Position numbers and translations under genes: made by a program. DNA of 64,000 nt from Kineothrix alysoides. Lineage in GTDB: Bacteria > Bacillota > Clostridia > Lachnospirales > Lachnospiraceae. This document shows positions 1 to 7,974 of the stretch, piece by piece. Location of the stretch: assembly GCF_000732725.1 (NCBI RefSeq), contig NZ_JPNB01000002.1, positions 1,178,001 to 1,242,000 on the forward strand, written 5' to 3'. Below the pieces are notes generated by a model, which was given only the letters and a program-made list of their open reading frames with translations, was not told the origin of the DNA and searched no databases. Numbering within the stretch: the first letter of the stretch is position 1; each line of letters opens with the position of its first letter.

Positions 1-1
1 C

Positions 2-298
2 GAATACCGGATTTATCTTAAGATTATGCTTCCGCTGTCAAAGCCCGCGCTATCCACGCTCACTATTTTTACTTTCGTTAACACGTGGAATGACTACTTG
101 GGACCGTTGATTTACTTAAAAACAGAGACGAAAAAGACCATACAGCTAGGATTGAAAATGTTCATCGGACAGTATTCGGCAGAATACGGGCTGATTATGG
201 CGGGTTCCGTGGTATCCCTGGTTCCGGTTATTTTGGTATTTCTCTGCTTGCAGAAATACTTTGTGGAGGGTGTTGCTTCTACCGGATTGAAAGGTTAA
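2..298 (+). CDS. Carbohydrate ABC transporter permease, C-terminal part (5' cut by window edge)
   Basis: This is the last 98 codons of an inner-membrane permease of the MalG/binding-protein-dependent family. The reading frame is open from base 2, and the residues EYRIYLKIMLPLSKPAL are the tail of the EAA loop that docks on the ATPase. After it come a hydrophobic segment around TIFTFVNTWNDYLGPLIYL and a final membrane helix (GSVVSLVPVILVFLCLQKYFVEG), the usual ending of this family, with GLKG as a typical C-terminus. The GH88 gene follows after 50 bp, so the transporter probably imports the unsaturated uronyl oligosaccharide. The substrate is inferred from neighbours only. Confidence 0.9.
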   Translation, partial: EYRIYLKIMLPLSKPALSTLTIFTFVNTWNDYLGPLIYLKTETKKTIQLGLKMFIGQYSAEYGLIMAGSVVSLVPVILVFLCLQKYFVEGVASTGLKG

Positions 299-348
299 AA
301 TTATGGATAAGTGAAGAAGACCGATTGATTTGAAAAGGAGGCAAGAAC

Positions 349-1512
349 ATGTTATTTGACAACATGCCGGTAATTACCGGGGAAGAAATAAAGCGGGCGC
401 TTCAGTTCGGCTCGGAGCAGGTAATCCGCAATCTGCCCGAATTTACCGACAAATTTCAGAACGCTTACAGTGAGAACAATTTTTATAAGCCCATAGAGAA
501 TAACTATTGGACTACGGGCTTCTGGACGGGAGAAATATGGCTGGCCTACGAGTACACGAGAGACGAGAGGCTGAAGAAAGCCGGAGAAATCCAGATAGAC
601 AGCTTTTTGGACAGAATCGACAATAAAATAGAAGTGGATCACCACGACATGGGTTTTCTGTATTCACCCTCCTGCGTTGCCGGTTATAAGCTGGTTGGAA
701 GCAAAAAGGGAAGGGAAGCAGCGATAAAAGCTGCGGACCAGCTGCTCACCAGATTTCATCCGATAGGTGAATTTATCCAGGCGTGGGGACCTATGGATGC
801 GCCGGAGAACTATAGGCTTATCATAGACTGTCTGTTGAATCTGCCCCTTCTATATTGGGCCTCGGAGGAAACGGGGGACGGTAAATATAGAGACATTGCT
901 GAGAAGCATATACATACAGCGATTCGAAATGTGATCCGTGAGGACTATTCCACATGGCATACCTTCTTTTTCGACATGAAGACAGGAGCGCCGGACCATG
1001 GATCGACTTGTCAGGGCTACAAGGACGGGTCTGCATGGGCGAGAGGACAGGCATGGGGAATCTATGGAAGTGCACTGGCTTATAAGTATACGAAGAGGGA
1101 AGAGTATATTGATATATTTAAGAACGTAACACAGTACTTTTTGGAGCATTTGCCGAAAGACATGGTCCCTTTCTGGGATTTGGAATTTACAGACGGGGAT
1201 GACCAGCCGAGAGATTCGTCTTCGGCTTCTATTGCTGCCTGTGGTATGCTGGAAATGGTTAAGTCTATGGATGGAGAGGATGCGAACGTATACAAGAAGC
1301 TGGCGATGCAGCTTATGAAGTCTGTGTATGACAATTATGCGGTGAAGGATGCCAAGTTTTCCAACGGACTGGTGCTGCACAGTACCTATTCCAATAAATC
1401 GCCTTACAATACGTGCAACCATTACGGAGTGGATGAATGTAATTCGTGGGGAGATTATTTTTATATGGAAGCTCTTATGAGACTTGACAGAGACTGGATA
1501 TTATATTGGTAA
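349..1512 (+). CDS. Unsaturated glucuronyl hydrolase, GH88 family
   Basis: A 387-residue cytoplasmic glycoside hydrolase of family 88. These enzymes hydrate the 4,5-double bond at the non-reducing uronate of oligosaccharides made by polysaccharide lyases, releasing 5-keto-4-deoxyuronate. The two conserved aspartates are visible: D100 in HHDMGF and D160 in IIDCLLNLPLL, about the spacing known for the Bacillus GL1 enzyme (D88/D149). Aromatic (alpha/alpha)6-barrel motifs such as YWTTGFWTGE and WARGQAWGIYG are present, and there is no signal peptide, as expected. AAAGGAGG precedes the ATG. The stop lies just before the DUF2264 gene, so the two are one operon. The polymer (glycosaminoglycan, pectin or other) cannot be decided. 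Confidence 0.93.
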   Translation: MLFDNMPVITGEEIKRALQFGSEQVIRNLPEFTDKFQNAYSENNFYKPIENNYWTTGFWTGEIWLAYEYTRDERLKKAGEIQIDSFLDRIDNKIEVDHHDMGFLYSPSCVAGYKLVGSKKGREAAIKAADQLLTRFHPIGEFIQAWGPMDAPENYRLIIDCLLNLPLLYWASEETGDGKYRDIAEKHIHTAIRNVIREDYSTWHTFFFDMKTGAPDHGSTCQGYKDGSAWARGQAWGIYGSALAYKYTKREEYIDIFKNVTQYFLEHLPKDMVPFWDLEFTDGDDQPRDSSSASIAACGMLEMVKSMDGEDANVYKKLAMQLMKSVYDNYAVKDAKFSNGLVLHSTYSNKSPYNTCNHYGVDECNSWGDYFYMEALMRLDRDWILYW

Positions 1513-1526
1513 ACGGAGGTATGAGC

Positions 1527-3251
1527 ATGAAGACGGACTGGGATGGAAAGCTAAGCAGTAAGGAAGAGTTCCGGGAGCTGCTATTGGAGATTGTGAATCC
1601 TCTGATTCCCTATTACAGTGAGGAAAAAGCGGAGCTTAATTTAGGTGTGACGGCAACGACTTATGGGAGAAGAACAATTGAATTAGAAGCATTTTCACGC
1701 CCCTTATGGGGCTTGGTCCCTTTCTGGGCAGGCGGCGGAAAAGCACCTGAATTTGAAGAAATATACAGGAAGGGCCTGGCAGCAGGTACGAACCCCGATA
1801 GCCCGGAATACTGGGGAGGCTTTCGTTCTTTCGATCAGCGGTTTGTAGAAATGGCGGCAATTTCCTACGGACTGATTTTGTCACCGGAAAAGACGTGGGA
1901 TCCGCTTTGTGAAACAGAGAAGGATAATCTGGCGAACTGGCTCTATGGAATCAATGAATATAACCTTCCTATCTGCAACTGGATTTTGTTTGCAGTTCTC
2001 GTGAATGTTGCGCTGAAAAAGCTGGGAAGAAAATATGATGCCAAGAAGCTGGAATATTATTTGAACGGCGCAGATACCTTTTATCTGGGGGACGGCTGGT
2101 ATCAGGACGGAGATTCCGGGCAGAAGGATTATTATGTGTCCTTTGCCATTCATTTTTATACCCTCTTTTATGCCAGAGTCATGGAGGAAGAGGATAAGGA
2201 GCGAAGTCAGATTTACAAAAAGCGGGCGGAACTTTTCGCAAAGCAGTTTATCTACTGGTTCGATGATAACGGAGCGGCTCTGCCTTACGGACGGTCTTTG
2301 TCCTACCGCTTTTCTCAGGTCAGCTTCTGGTGCGCATGCCTGATCGCAGATGTGACGCCTTTTCCGGTAGGAGTGATAAAAGGCTTGATAGTAAGACATT
2401 TATGTGACTGGATGAAAAAGCCGATTTTTGACAGAGACGGCGTTCTGACCATAGGCTACGGATATCCCAACCTTGTTATGGGAGAGCGTTACAACGGCCC
2501 AGGCTCTCCTTATTGGGCGCTGAAGACCTTCGCGGTTTTGATGCTGCCGGACGACCATCCTTTTTGGCCGGCAAAGGCGGAACCTATGCCTGAACTGGAG
2601 ACACAGATACAGCTTCCCTATGCCGATATGATGATATACCGTTATGAAAATCATACTACCGCTTTTGTACCGGGGAAATACAGTCCCTCCGGTCACGGAC
2701 AGACTCCCGCCAAATACGGGAAGTTTGCCTATGATACGCGGTTTGCCGTTAACATGGCGAAATCCACATGTGAAATCCATGAGGCTGCACCGGACAGCAT
2801 GCTGGCTTTTTATATCAACGGGTATGTGTATGTACGCAGAGGATGCCAGGACTTTAGCTTGTCTCAGGAGGGCGTGATTTCCAGATGGTCGCCTTATCCG
2901 GGAATATCGGTGGAGACAGTAATTACGCCCACATCTGCCGGACATATCAGGAAGCATACGATAGAAAGCGACGTGGAATGTGAAGCCTATGACTGCGGAT
3001 TTGCGGTAGAAATCGATGTGGAGGGAGAAAAGCTGACCGAAAGCGGTTCTATGGCAAGAGTGGAGAACTGTTACTGCTTTTGTGAGGTTACGGCAAAGGG
3101 AGGTGAAGGCAGAGGAAATGTGATTGGAGCCGACCCGAACACCAATTTGCTCCATCCAATGACGAGAATCCCTGCGGTCTGCTATTCCATAAGCAAAGGA
3201 AGAAATAAAATCGTTACGGAGGTAACAGCGCAGTACGACAGAAAGTGGTAA
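1527..3251 (+). CDS. DUF2264 family protein, probable glycoside hydrolase
   Basis: A 574-residue protein of the DUF2264 type. The N-terminal half is an alpha-helical toroid with the family signature around TYGRRTIELEAFSRPLWGLVPFWAGGG. The C-terminal part is beta-rich, resembling heparinase-like proteins. I recall some DUF2264 proteins being placed in GH154 with glucuronidase activity, but that is memory, not shown here. Start choice: a TTG at 1506 overlaps the GH88 stop, and ATG 1521 abuts GGAGGT; ATG 1527 lies 6 bases after GGAGGT and is preferred. There is no signal peptide, so the substrate would be an imported oligosaccharide. It follows the GH88 gene directly and probably works with it on uronate-containing glycans. 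Confidence 0.82.
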   Translation: MKTDWDGKLSSKEEFRELLLEIVNPLIPYYSEEKAELNLGVTATTYGRRTIELEAFSRPLWGLVPFWAGGGKAPEFEEIYRKGLAAGTNPDSPEYWGGFRSFDQRFVEMAAISYGLILSPEKTWDPLCETEKDNLANWLYGINEYNLPICNWILFAVLVNVALKKLGRKYDAKKLEYYLNGADTFYLGDGWYQDGDSGQKDYYVSFAIHFYTLFYARVMEEEDKERSQIYKKRAELFAKQFIYWFDDNGAALPYGRSLSYRFSQVSFWCACLIADVTPFPVGVIKGLIVRHLCDWMKKPIFDRDGVLTIGYGYPNLVMGERYNGPGSPYWALKTFAVLMLPDDHPFWPAKAEPMPELETQIQLPYADMMIYRYENHTTAFVPGKYSPSGHGQTPAKYGKFAYDTRFAVNMAKSTCEIHEAAPDSMLAFYINGYVYVRRGCQDFSLSQEGVISRWSPYPGISVETVITPTSAGHIRKHTIESDVECEAYDCGFAVEIDVEGEKLTESGSMARVENCYCFCEVTAKGGEGRGNVIGADPNTNLLHPMTRIPAVCYSISKGRNKIVTEVTAQYDRKW

Positions 3252-3268
3252 AATAAGAGGAGGAAGGT

Positions 3269-3904
3269 ATGGCGAATTTATTTCATTATGACAATCCCAT
3301 TTGGAGATTTATGGGGAAGGTGGCAGATATTTTCTTTCTGACCGTCCTTTGGACACTTCTAAGTCTGCCTGTGGTGACGATCGGTGCCGCCTCCTCTGCG
3401 CTCTGTTACGTATCCTTGAAAATGGCGCGAAACGAGGAAAGTTATATCTTTCAGTCATTTTGGAAGGCCTTTAAAGAAAACCTCAGGCAATCCACCGCCT
3501 TATGGCTGATTATGCTTGGTCTCGGTTTCTTTTTCGCAGGCGGCTTATATATATGGCACCGTGCAACCTTCGAGGGAGCAGCCTTTATTTTCTGGCTGTA
3601 CCTCGTATTTGCGGTGCTTTATCTATGCATGCTCATGCTTGTGTTTCCGCTTGCAGCCCGCTTGGATACGAATCTTAAGAATCTGTTCTTCATGACCTTC
3701 ATGGTGATGCTTAAAAACCTCTCCTGGGTGTTTTTCATGGCGGTTATCGCCGGTTGCATCATCGCTCTGGGCATATTTGTCTTCTGGCCGATACTGTTTT
3801 TCAGTGCAGGCGGAATCTCTTTTATTCATTCTAAAATACTGGAATACATCATTTTCCCCAAATATGGCTGGGACAGCGTCTCCGGAGCCGAGTCTAAGAA
3901 TTGA
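3269..3904 (+). CDS. YesL-like DUF624 membrane protein
   Basis: A 211-residue integral membrane protein with about five hydrophobic helices (residues ~20-45, 75-95, 100-125, 145-170 and 170-195). The start NPIWRFMGKVADIFFLTVLWTLLSLPVVTIGAA is typical of the DUF624/YesL family. Genes of this family commonly sit in carbohydrate-utilisation operons of Firmicutes, as yesL does in the Bacillus rhamnogalacturonan cluster, but their biochemical role is unknown. It ends the first operon. Its last 11 bases overlap the end of the convergent AraC gene. RBS AGGAGG lies about 8 bases before the ATG. Confidence 0.85.
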   Translation: MANLFHYDNPIWRFMGKVADIFFLTVLWTLLSLPVVTIGAASSALCYVSLKMARNEESYIFQSFWKAFKENLRQSTALWLIMLGLGFFFAGGLYIWHRATFEGAAFIFWLYLVFAVLYLCMLMLVFPLAARLDTNLKNLFFMTFMVMLKNLSWVFFMAVIAGCIIALGIFVFWPILFFSAGGISFIHSKILEYIIFPKYGWDSVSGAESKN

Positions 3905-4751
3905 ACTGCGCGTATTTCTTAGGAGATATTCCTACGGCCTTGGTAAAAGCCTTTAAGAAGTTGCTGTAATCGTTGAAGCCGCATTGACCGCAAACTTCCG
4001 TAACGGAAATTCCCTCGTTCAGCAGAGCCTTGGCGATGGTGATTCTTCTTGCGGTAATATATTTGTTGATAGTAGTGCCTGTGGTAGATTTGAAAATGCG
4101 GCACAAATAAGAGGAGCTTAAATAGAAATATTCAGAAAGCCGTTCTAAGGTAATGTCTTCAGAAATATGCCGGTTAATGTAGCTGAGAATATCATCCACC
4201 TGCGCATGGTTAGTAACAGGCGTCTCCGTATATTCCCTATGGCAGGACTCATAAAAGGTTCGGTTGAGAAAGACCATGAGGTCGGAAAACGCAGCGCGCT
4301 CCATTAAATCGCAGCCGAAGCCTTCGCTATCGGCTATTTTATGTATCAAATAAATAAAGCGTTTGCTCATTTCCGGGTCCAAATGAAGCTTGTGAGGGAG
4401 CACGTCGAATCTATGAGTAAAGCAATAGCTTAAATCGGTCTGATCAGAGGAAATCTCCTGCAAATAATCAGGATGTACAGAAAGAACAATCCTCTCGTGT
4501 ACGCCGGTATCTACCTGCGTCAAATAATGGCTTTCATATTGATTGATAAAGAAAATATCTCCGGGCTCGATATCATAAAAGCGGTTGTCTATTAAAAACT
4601 GCTTTCCTCCGGATATGGAATAATAGATTTCGCAGCAGTCATGAATGTGCATGTCCATCGTCTTTTCATCGCTATAAAGATGCGCAAGAGCAAAATACTT
4701 ATTGGTAATACAATGCTGGGTTGCCATTTTACACGATGTAAATTCCTTCAT
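3894..4751 (-). CDS. AraC family transcriptional regulator
   Basis: A 285-residue regulator. The N-terminal cupin sensor domain (about residues 25-110) shows MHIHDCCEIYYSISGGKQ and DIEPGDIFFINQYESHYL. The C-terminal AraC-type double helix-turn-helix (about residues 185-285) shows ITLERLSEYFYLSSSYLCRIF and VTEVCGQCGFNDYSNFLKAF followed by GISPKKY. It is transcribed divergently from kduI across a 212-bp gap and is convergent with the YesL-like gene, overlapping it by 11 bp. It most likely senses a uronate or oligosaccharide intermediate and activates the flanking operons; this is inferred from position. AAAGGATTG lies ahead of the ATG on the minus strand. Confidence 0.92.
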   Translation of the reverse strand: MKEFTSCKMATQHCITNKYFALAHLYSDEKTMDMHIHDCCEIYYSISGGKQFLIDNRFYDIEPGDIFFINQYESHYLTQVDTGVHERIVLSVHPDYLQEISSDQTDLSYCFTHRFDVLPHKLHLDPEMSKRFIYLIHKIADSEGFGCDLMERAAFSDLMVFLNRTFYESCHREYTETPVTNHAQVDDILSYINRHISEDITLERLSEYFYLSSSYLCRIFKSTTGTTINKYITARRITIAKALLNEGISVTEVCGQCGFNDYSNFLKAFTKAVGISPKKYAQFNS

Positions 4752-4820
4752 AATAGTTCAATCCTTTCCATGGTTTTCCTAATTTTCCTGATTCTTAATT
4801 TCATTATAAGGGGTGTGTTC

Positions 4821-4836
4821 AATATTTGCAATATTT
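4821..4836. promoter_or_regulatory. Direct repeat in AraC/kduI divergent region
   Basis: AATATTT occurs twice, separated by GC (4821-4827 and 4830-4836), in the intergenic region between the AraC gene and kduI. AraC proteins usually bind direct repeats, so this is a candidate half-site pair. The region is AT-rich and chance occurrence is possible. Confidence 0.25.
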
Positions 4837-4963
4837 ATGAAAACATAAAACAAGAATTGGAATAAATAGTATGATAGGATAAAGGCATAACGGATAGAAG
4901 AGTTCAGATGATTTTATAAGACATTTTTAAGTTGAAGATTAAAACAGGAAGGATGGGAAAAGT

Positions 4964-5827
4964 ATGGAACTTAGAACAGCGGTTTCGCCGAGAGATGTGA
5001 AACACTATACGACAGAGAGATTGAGAGAAGAATTTCTGATTCGGGATTTATTTGTAGAGGATGAAATTAAGCTTGTATACAGCCATATCGACCGTATTAT
5101 TACGGGAGCGGCGACACCTGTTTCGAAAATGCTTAAGCTGACGGCAGGGGACGAGCTGCGGGCGGAATATTTTCTTCAGAGAAGGGAAATGGGCGTAATC
5201 AATATCGGCGGTGCAGGAACGATTATCATTGACGGAAAAAGCTATCAGGTAGGCTTCAAAGAAGGAATGTACATTGGTATGGGCGCAAAAGATATCTCCT
5301 TCGAAAGTAAGGATGCTTCCTGCCCCGCTAAATTTTATATCAACAGCGCACCCGCCCATAAGCCTTATCCTACCGTATTGATAAAGCCCGAAGGAGAACC
5401 CGAATCGGGTGTAGTTATTGTAAAGGATGAGAATAAGGTGGAGCTAGGCTGCTTGGAGGATGCGAACCATAGAGTTATCTGCAAATATATTCTTCCGGGG
5501 CAGGTAGAGAGTTGCCAGCTCGTTATGGGCATGACAAAGCTTGAGCCGGGAAGCGTATGGAATACGATGCCTTGCCATACTCACGACAGGCGCATGGAGG
5601 TATACCTTTATTTCGAAATGCAGCAGGATGCCTTCGTTATGCACTATATGGGAGAACCCAGCGAAACGAGGCATATCGTAATGAGAAACGAAGAAGCGAT
5701 AATATCGCCGAGCTGGTCCATCCATTCCGGCTGTGGTTCCAGAGCATATACCTTTATCTGGGGAATGGTGGGAGAGAATCAGGCGTTCGATGATATGGAC
5801 ACTGTAGATATGAAGGATTTGATGTAA
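4964..5827 (+). CDS. kduI: 5-dehydro-4-deoxy-D-glucuronate isomerase (KduI)
   Basis: A 287-residue cupin-fold isomerase that converts 5-keto-4-deoxyuronate (DKI) to 3-deoxy-D-glycero-2,5-hexodiulosonate. The zinc ligands are readable as H205, H207 and E212 (CHTHDRRMEVY) and H254 (WSIHSG). Each is shifted +9 from the E. coli ligands H196, H198, E203 and H245. RBS AGGAAGG precedes the ATG. The next gene, 142 bp on, is the KduD dehydrogenase for the following step. A second, unrelated isomerase candidate for the same reaction lies at 7320-7961. Confidence 0.96.
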   Translation: MELRTAVSPRDVKHYTTERLREEFLIRDLFVEDEIKLVYSHIDRIITGAATPVSKMLKLTAGDELRAEYFLQRREMGVINIGGAGTIIIDGKSYQVGFKEGMYIGMGAKDISFESKDASCPAKFYINSAPAHKPYPTVLIKPEGEPESGVVIVKDENKVELGCLEDANHRVICKYILPGQVESCQLVMGMTKLEPGSVWNTMPCHTHDRRMEVYLYFEMQQDAFVMHYMGEPSETRHIVMRNEEAIISPSWSIHSGCGSRAYTFIWGMVGENQAFDDMDTVDMKDLM

Positions 5828-5878
5828 GGATTTTGTGCAGTTAAGCGAAGGTTAGAGAAAACCCGGAAGTTACAGCGC

Positions 5879-5903
5879 GAAATTATGGGGAATCCATAAT
5901 TTC
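5879..5903 (+). promoter_or_regulatory. Perfect 10-bp hairpin between kduI and kduD
   Basis: GAAATTATGG (5879-5888) and CCATAATTTC (5894-5903) form a perfect stem with the loop GGAAT. No T-run follows, so it is unlikely to be a terminator; it may stabilise or process the kduI-kduD transcript. A second possible pairing, TTGTTAC with GTAAC(G)AACAA, lies in the 50 bases downstream. Confidence 0.5.
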
Positions 5904-5975
5904 TGTATATCATTTGTTACCGTGGGGCCAAAGGCTGATGAGTAACGAACAACAAAAAGAAAAGGAGATATGAAT

Positions 5976-6782
5976 ATGAGCGGATTAATGAACAAATTTT
6001 CACTGGAAGGCAAAGTAGCATTGATAACAGGAGCTTCTTACGGAATCGGCTTTTCGATTGCCGCTGCCTATGCGGAAGCGGGAGCGACTATTGTATTTAA
6101 CGATATTAAACAGGAATTAGTGGATAAAGGCCTTGCGGCATATGAGGAAAAAGGAATCAAAGCTCACGGCTATGTATGCGACGTGACGAACGAAGAGCAG
6201 GTACAGGAAATGACAGCGCTTATTGAGAAGGAAGTAGGAGTAATCGATATTCTTGTAAATAATGCAGGAATTATTAAGCGTGTTCCTATGTGCGATATGA
6301 CGGCAGCGGAGTTCCGTCAGGTAATCGATGTGGATCTGAATGCGCCCTTTATCGTCTCCAAGGCGGTAATTCCCGGCATGATCAAAAAAGGACATGGCAA
6401 GATTATAAACATCTGCTCCATGATGAGTGAGCTGGGACGCGAGACGGTATCTGCTTACGCGGCTGCCAAGGGCGGACTGAAGATGTTAACTAAGAATATC
6501 GCTTCTGAATACGGTGAATTCAATATTCAGTGCAACGGTATCGGGCCCGGCTATATCGCTACGCCTCAGACGGCACCTCTTCGCGAGATTCAGGCTGACG
6601 GCTCCAAGCATCCTTTTGACCAGTTCATTATCTCTAAGACTCCGGCGGCGCGTTGGGGAGAAGCGGAGGATTTGCAGGGACCGGCAGTGTTCCTTGCATC
6701 GGATGCTTCGGATTTTGTGAATGGGCATGTGCTTTATGTGGATGGTGGTATTCTTGCTTATATTGGGAAGCAGCCGCAGTAA
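5976..6782 (+). CDS. kduD: 2-deoxy-D-gluconate 3-dehydrogenase, SDR family (KduD)
   Basis: A 268-residue classical short-chain dehydrogenase. It would reduce 3-deoxy-D-glycero-2,5-hexodiulosonate to 2-keto-3-deoxygluconate with NAD(P)H. Visible features are the TGASYGIG nucleotide-binding loop (residues 18-25), NNAG at 95-98 and the catalytic S148, Y161 and K165 (YAAAK). The C-terminus carries the usual VNGHVLYVDGGI. ATG 5976 lies 8 bases after AAAGGAG, whereas ATG 5970 lies only 2 bases after it, so 5976 is chosen. An annotation as gluconate 5-dehydrogenase is possible by similarity alone, but kduI upstream and KDG kinase and aldolase downstream favour KduD. Confidence 0.92.
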   Translation: MSGLMNKFSLEGKVALITGASYGIGFSIAAAYAEAGATIVFNDIKQELVDKGLAAYEEKGIKAHGYVCDVTNEEQVQEMTALIEKEVGVIDILVNNAGIIKRVPMCDMTAAEFRQVIDVDLNAPFIVSKAVIPGMIKKGHGKIINICSMMSELGRETVSAYAAAKGGLKMLTKNIASEYGEFNIQCNGIGPGYIATPQTAPLREIQADGSKHPFDQFIISKTPAARWGEAEDLQGPAVFLASDASDFVNGHVLYVDGGILAYIGKQPQ

Positions 6783-6821
6783 TGTTTCAATGGGTGGTTG
6801 AGGTTGTTGGGGGGTTGTGAG

Positions 6822-7107
6822 AATTTTATGTACAATTGAGGGGTGCTGAGGGCTTTCTTCGGTGTATTCGGTTTCTGTTCCGGCGCGAACGGCTGTATTT
6901 TCTAAAGGAAACCGGGAGTGTGTCGGTAACGGACGGGCCGGCAGCAAAGTACATCCATGTACTGTGCTGCCTAAATGCCGCATCCATGCGGCATTTTCCC
7001 TGGGTGTTGAAGGTTTCCTTAAGAAAATGCAAGCCGTTGGCTTAAAGAACTGAAACCGAATACACCGAAGAAAGCCCCGGGAAGGCTGTGAAATTGTACA
7101 TAAAATT
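6822..7107. repeat. 286-bp nested inverted-repeat element (MITE-like or structured RNA)
   Basis: The 536-bp gap between kduD and the RpiB-like gene holds a large imperfect palindrome. The outermost arms are perfect: AATTTTATGTACAATT (6822-6837) and its complement (7092-7107). Inside, about 25 bases at 6850-6874 (starting GGGCTTTCTTCGG) pair with 7053-7076. Further in, a 6896-6913 segment ending AAAGGAAACC pairs with a 7011-7027 segment. The central part has two smaller hairpins: GGCAGCA/TGCTGCC (with inner AGTACAT/ATGTACT) and AATGCCGCA/TGCGGCATT. No transposase is present. The regularity suggests a small non-autonomous mobile element or a long structured RNA. The rest of the gap (7108-7319) shows no gene. 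Confidence 0.8.
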
Positions 7108-7319
7108 AGCGAAGGTTACGGGTTTTGTAATTGTTTTTGATACATTATGTTAGAGAAAAAGAATGATGAAGGGTTAATGGGTATTTAAAAATAAAACTGA
7201 TTTAAGAAAGAAAATAGGGTAATGCGGAGAAGGAAATATAGAGAAGGGAATACGGAAAAGGCAACATAGAGAGGGATGTGTTGTCATGTGGATGTTAAGG
7301 AAAGGAGTATGGAAGAAAA

Positions 7320-7961
7320 ATGAAGATAGCTTTAATAAATGAAAACAGTCAGGCGGCTAAGAATGGGTTGGTTTGTGATACTTTGAAAAAGGTGGTGGAG
7401 CCTCTTGGTCATGAGGTATATAACTATGGTATGTATAGTGCGGAGGATGTGAATGTGCTTACCTATGTGCAGAATGGTATTCTTGCGGCTGTGCTTTTAA
7501 ATGCGGGGGCGGCTGATTATGTGGTGACGGGTTGCGGTACGGGGGAAGGGGCTATGCTGGCTTGTAATTCTTTTCCGGGAGTGTTGTGCGGACATATTGT
7601 GGATCCTTCGGATGCATATATGTTTGCGCAGATTAATGATGGAAATGCAATTGCGCTTCCTTTTGCGAAGGGTTTTGGCTGGGGGGCGGAGCTGAATCTT
7701 GCATATATTTTTGAGAAGTTGTTTTCCTGTGAAGGGGGGCAGGGTTATCCGAAGGATAGGGTTATACCGGAACAGAGGAATAAGAAGATTCTGGATGAGG
7801 TAAAGAAGATAACGCATCAGGATATGGTAACGATTTTGAAGAATCTGGATAGGGAGTTGGTGAAGGGAGCCTTGGCAGGGGAGCGGTTCGAGGAATATTT
7901 CTTCGCAAATTGCAGGGAGGATGGGATAGCAGCCTGCGTAAGAGAGATTTTGGAAGGTTAA
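7320..7961 (+). CDS. RpiB/LacAB family isomerase, DhuI-like
   Basis: A 213-residue protein of the ribose-5-phosphate isomerase B family, longer than housekeeping RpiB (about 150 residues). The N-terminus MKIALINENSQAAKN and the segments VVTGCGTGEGAMLACNSFPGV and YPKDRVIPEQRNKK resemble what I recall of the DhuI proteins of streptococci. Those convert 4-deoxy-L-threo-5-hexosulose uronate, the KduI reaction. The context (KduI, KduD, KdgK, aldolase) supports a uronate role rather than pentose phosphate metabolism. The C-terminal 50 residues are helical and peculiar to this subfamily. RBS AAAGGAG lies about 12 bases before the ATG. Function is inferred, the family is fairly sure. Confidence 0.85.
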   Translation: MKIALINENSQAAKNGLVCDTLKKVVEPLGHEVYNYGMYSAEDVNVLTYVQNGILAAVLLNAGAADYVVTGCGTGEGAMLACNSFPGVLCGHIVDPSDAYMFAQINDGNAIALPFAKGFGWGAELNLAYIFEKLFSCEGGQGYPKDRVIPEQRNKKILDEVKKITHQDMVTILKNLDRELVKGALAGERFEEYFFANCREDGIAACVREILEG

Positions 7962-7974
7962 ATGGGGTGAAGAT

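Noticed and set aside
850-1422. 190-codon minus-strand frame opposite the GH88 gene
   Set aside because: Antisense shadow of a gene with clear GH88 motifs; no RBS and unusual composition.
2400-3155. 251-codon minus-strand frame opposite the DUF2264 gene
   Set aside because: Shadow frame; cysteine/histidine-rich non-protein-like composition.
6836-7053. Overlapping 63-69-codon plus-strand frames and a 68-codon minus-strand frame in the 6.8-7.1 kb gap
   Set aside because: They lie inside the palindromic element, lack RBS, and arise on both strands from the inverted repeat.
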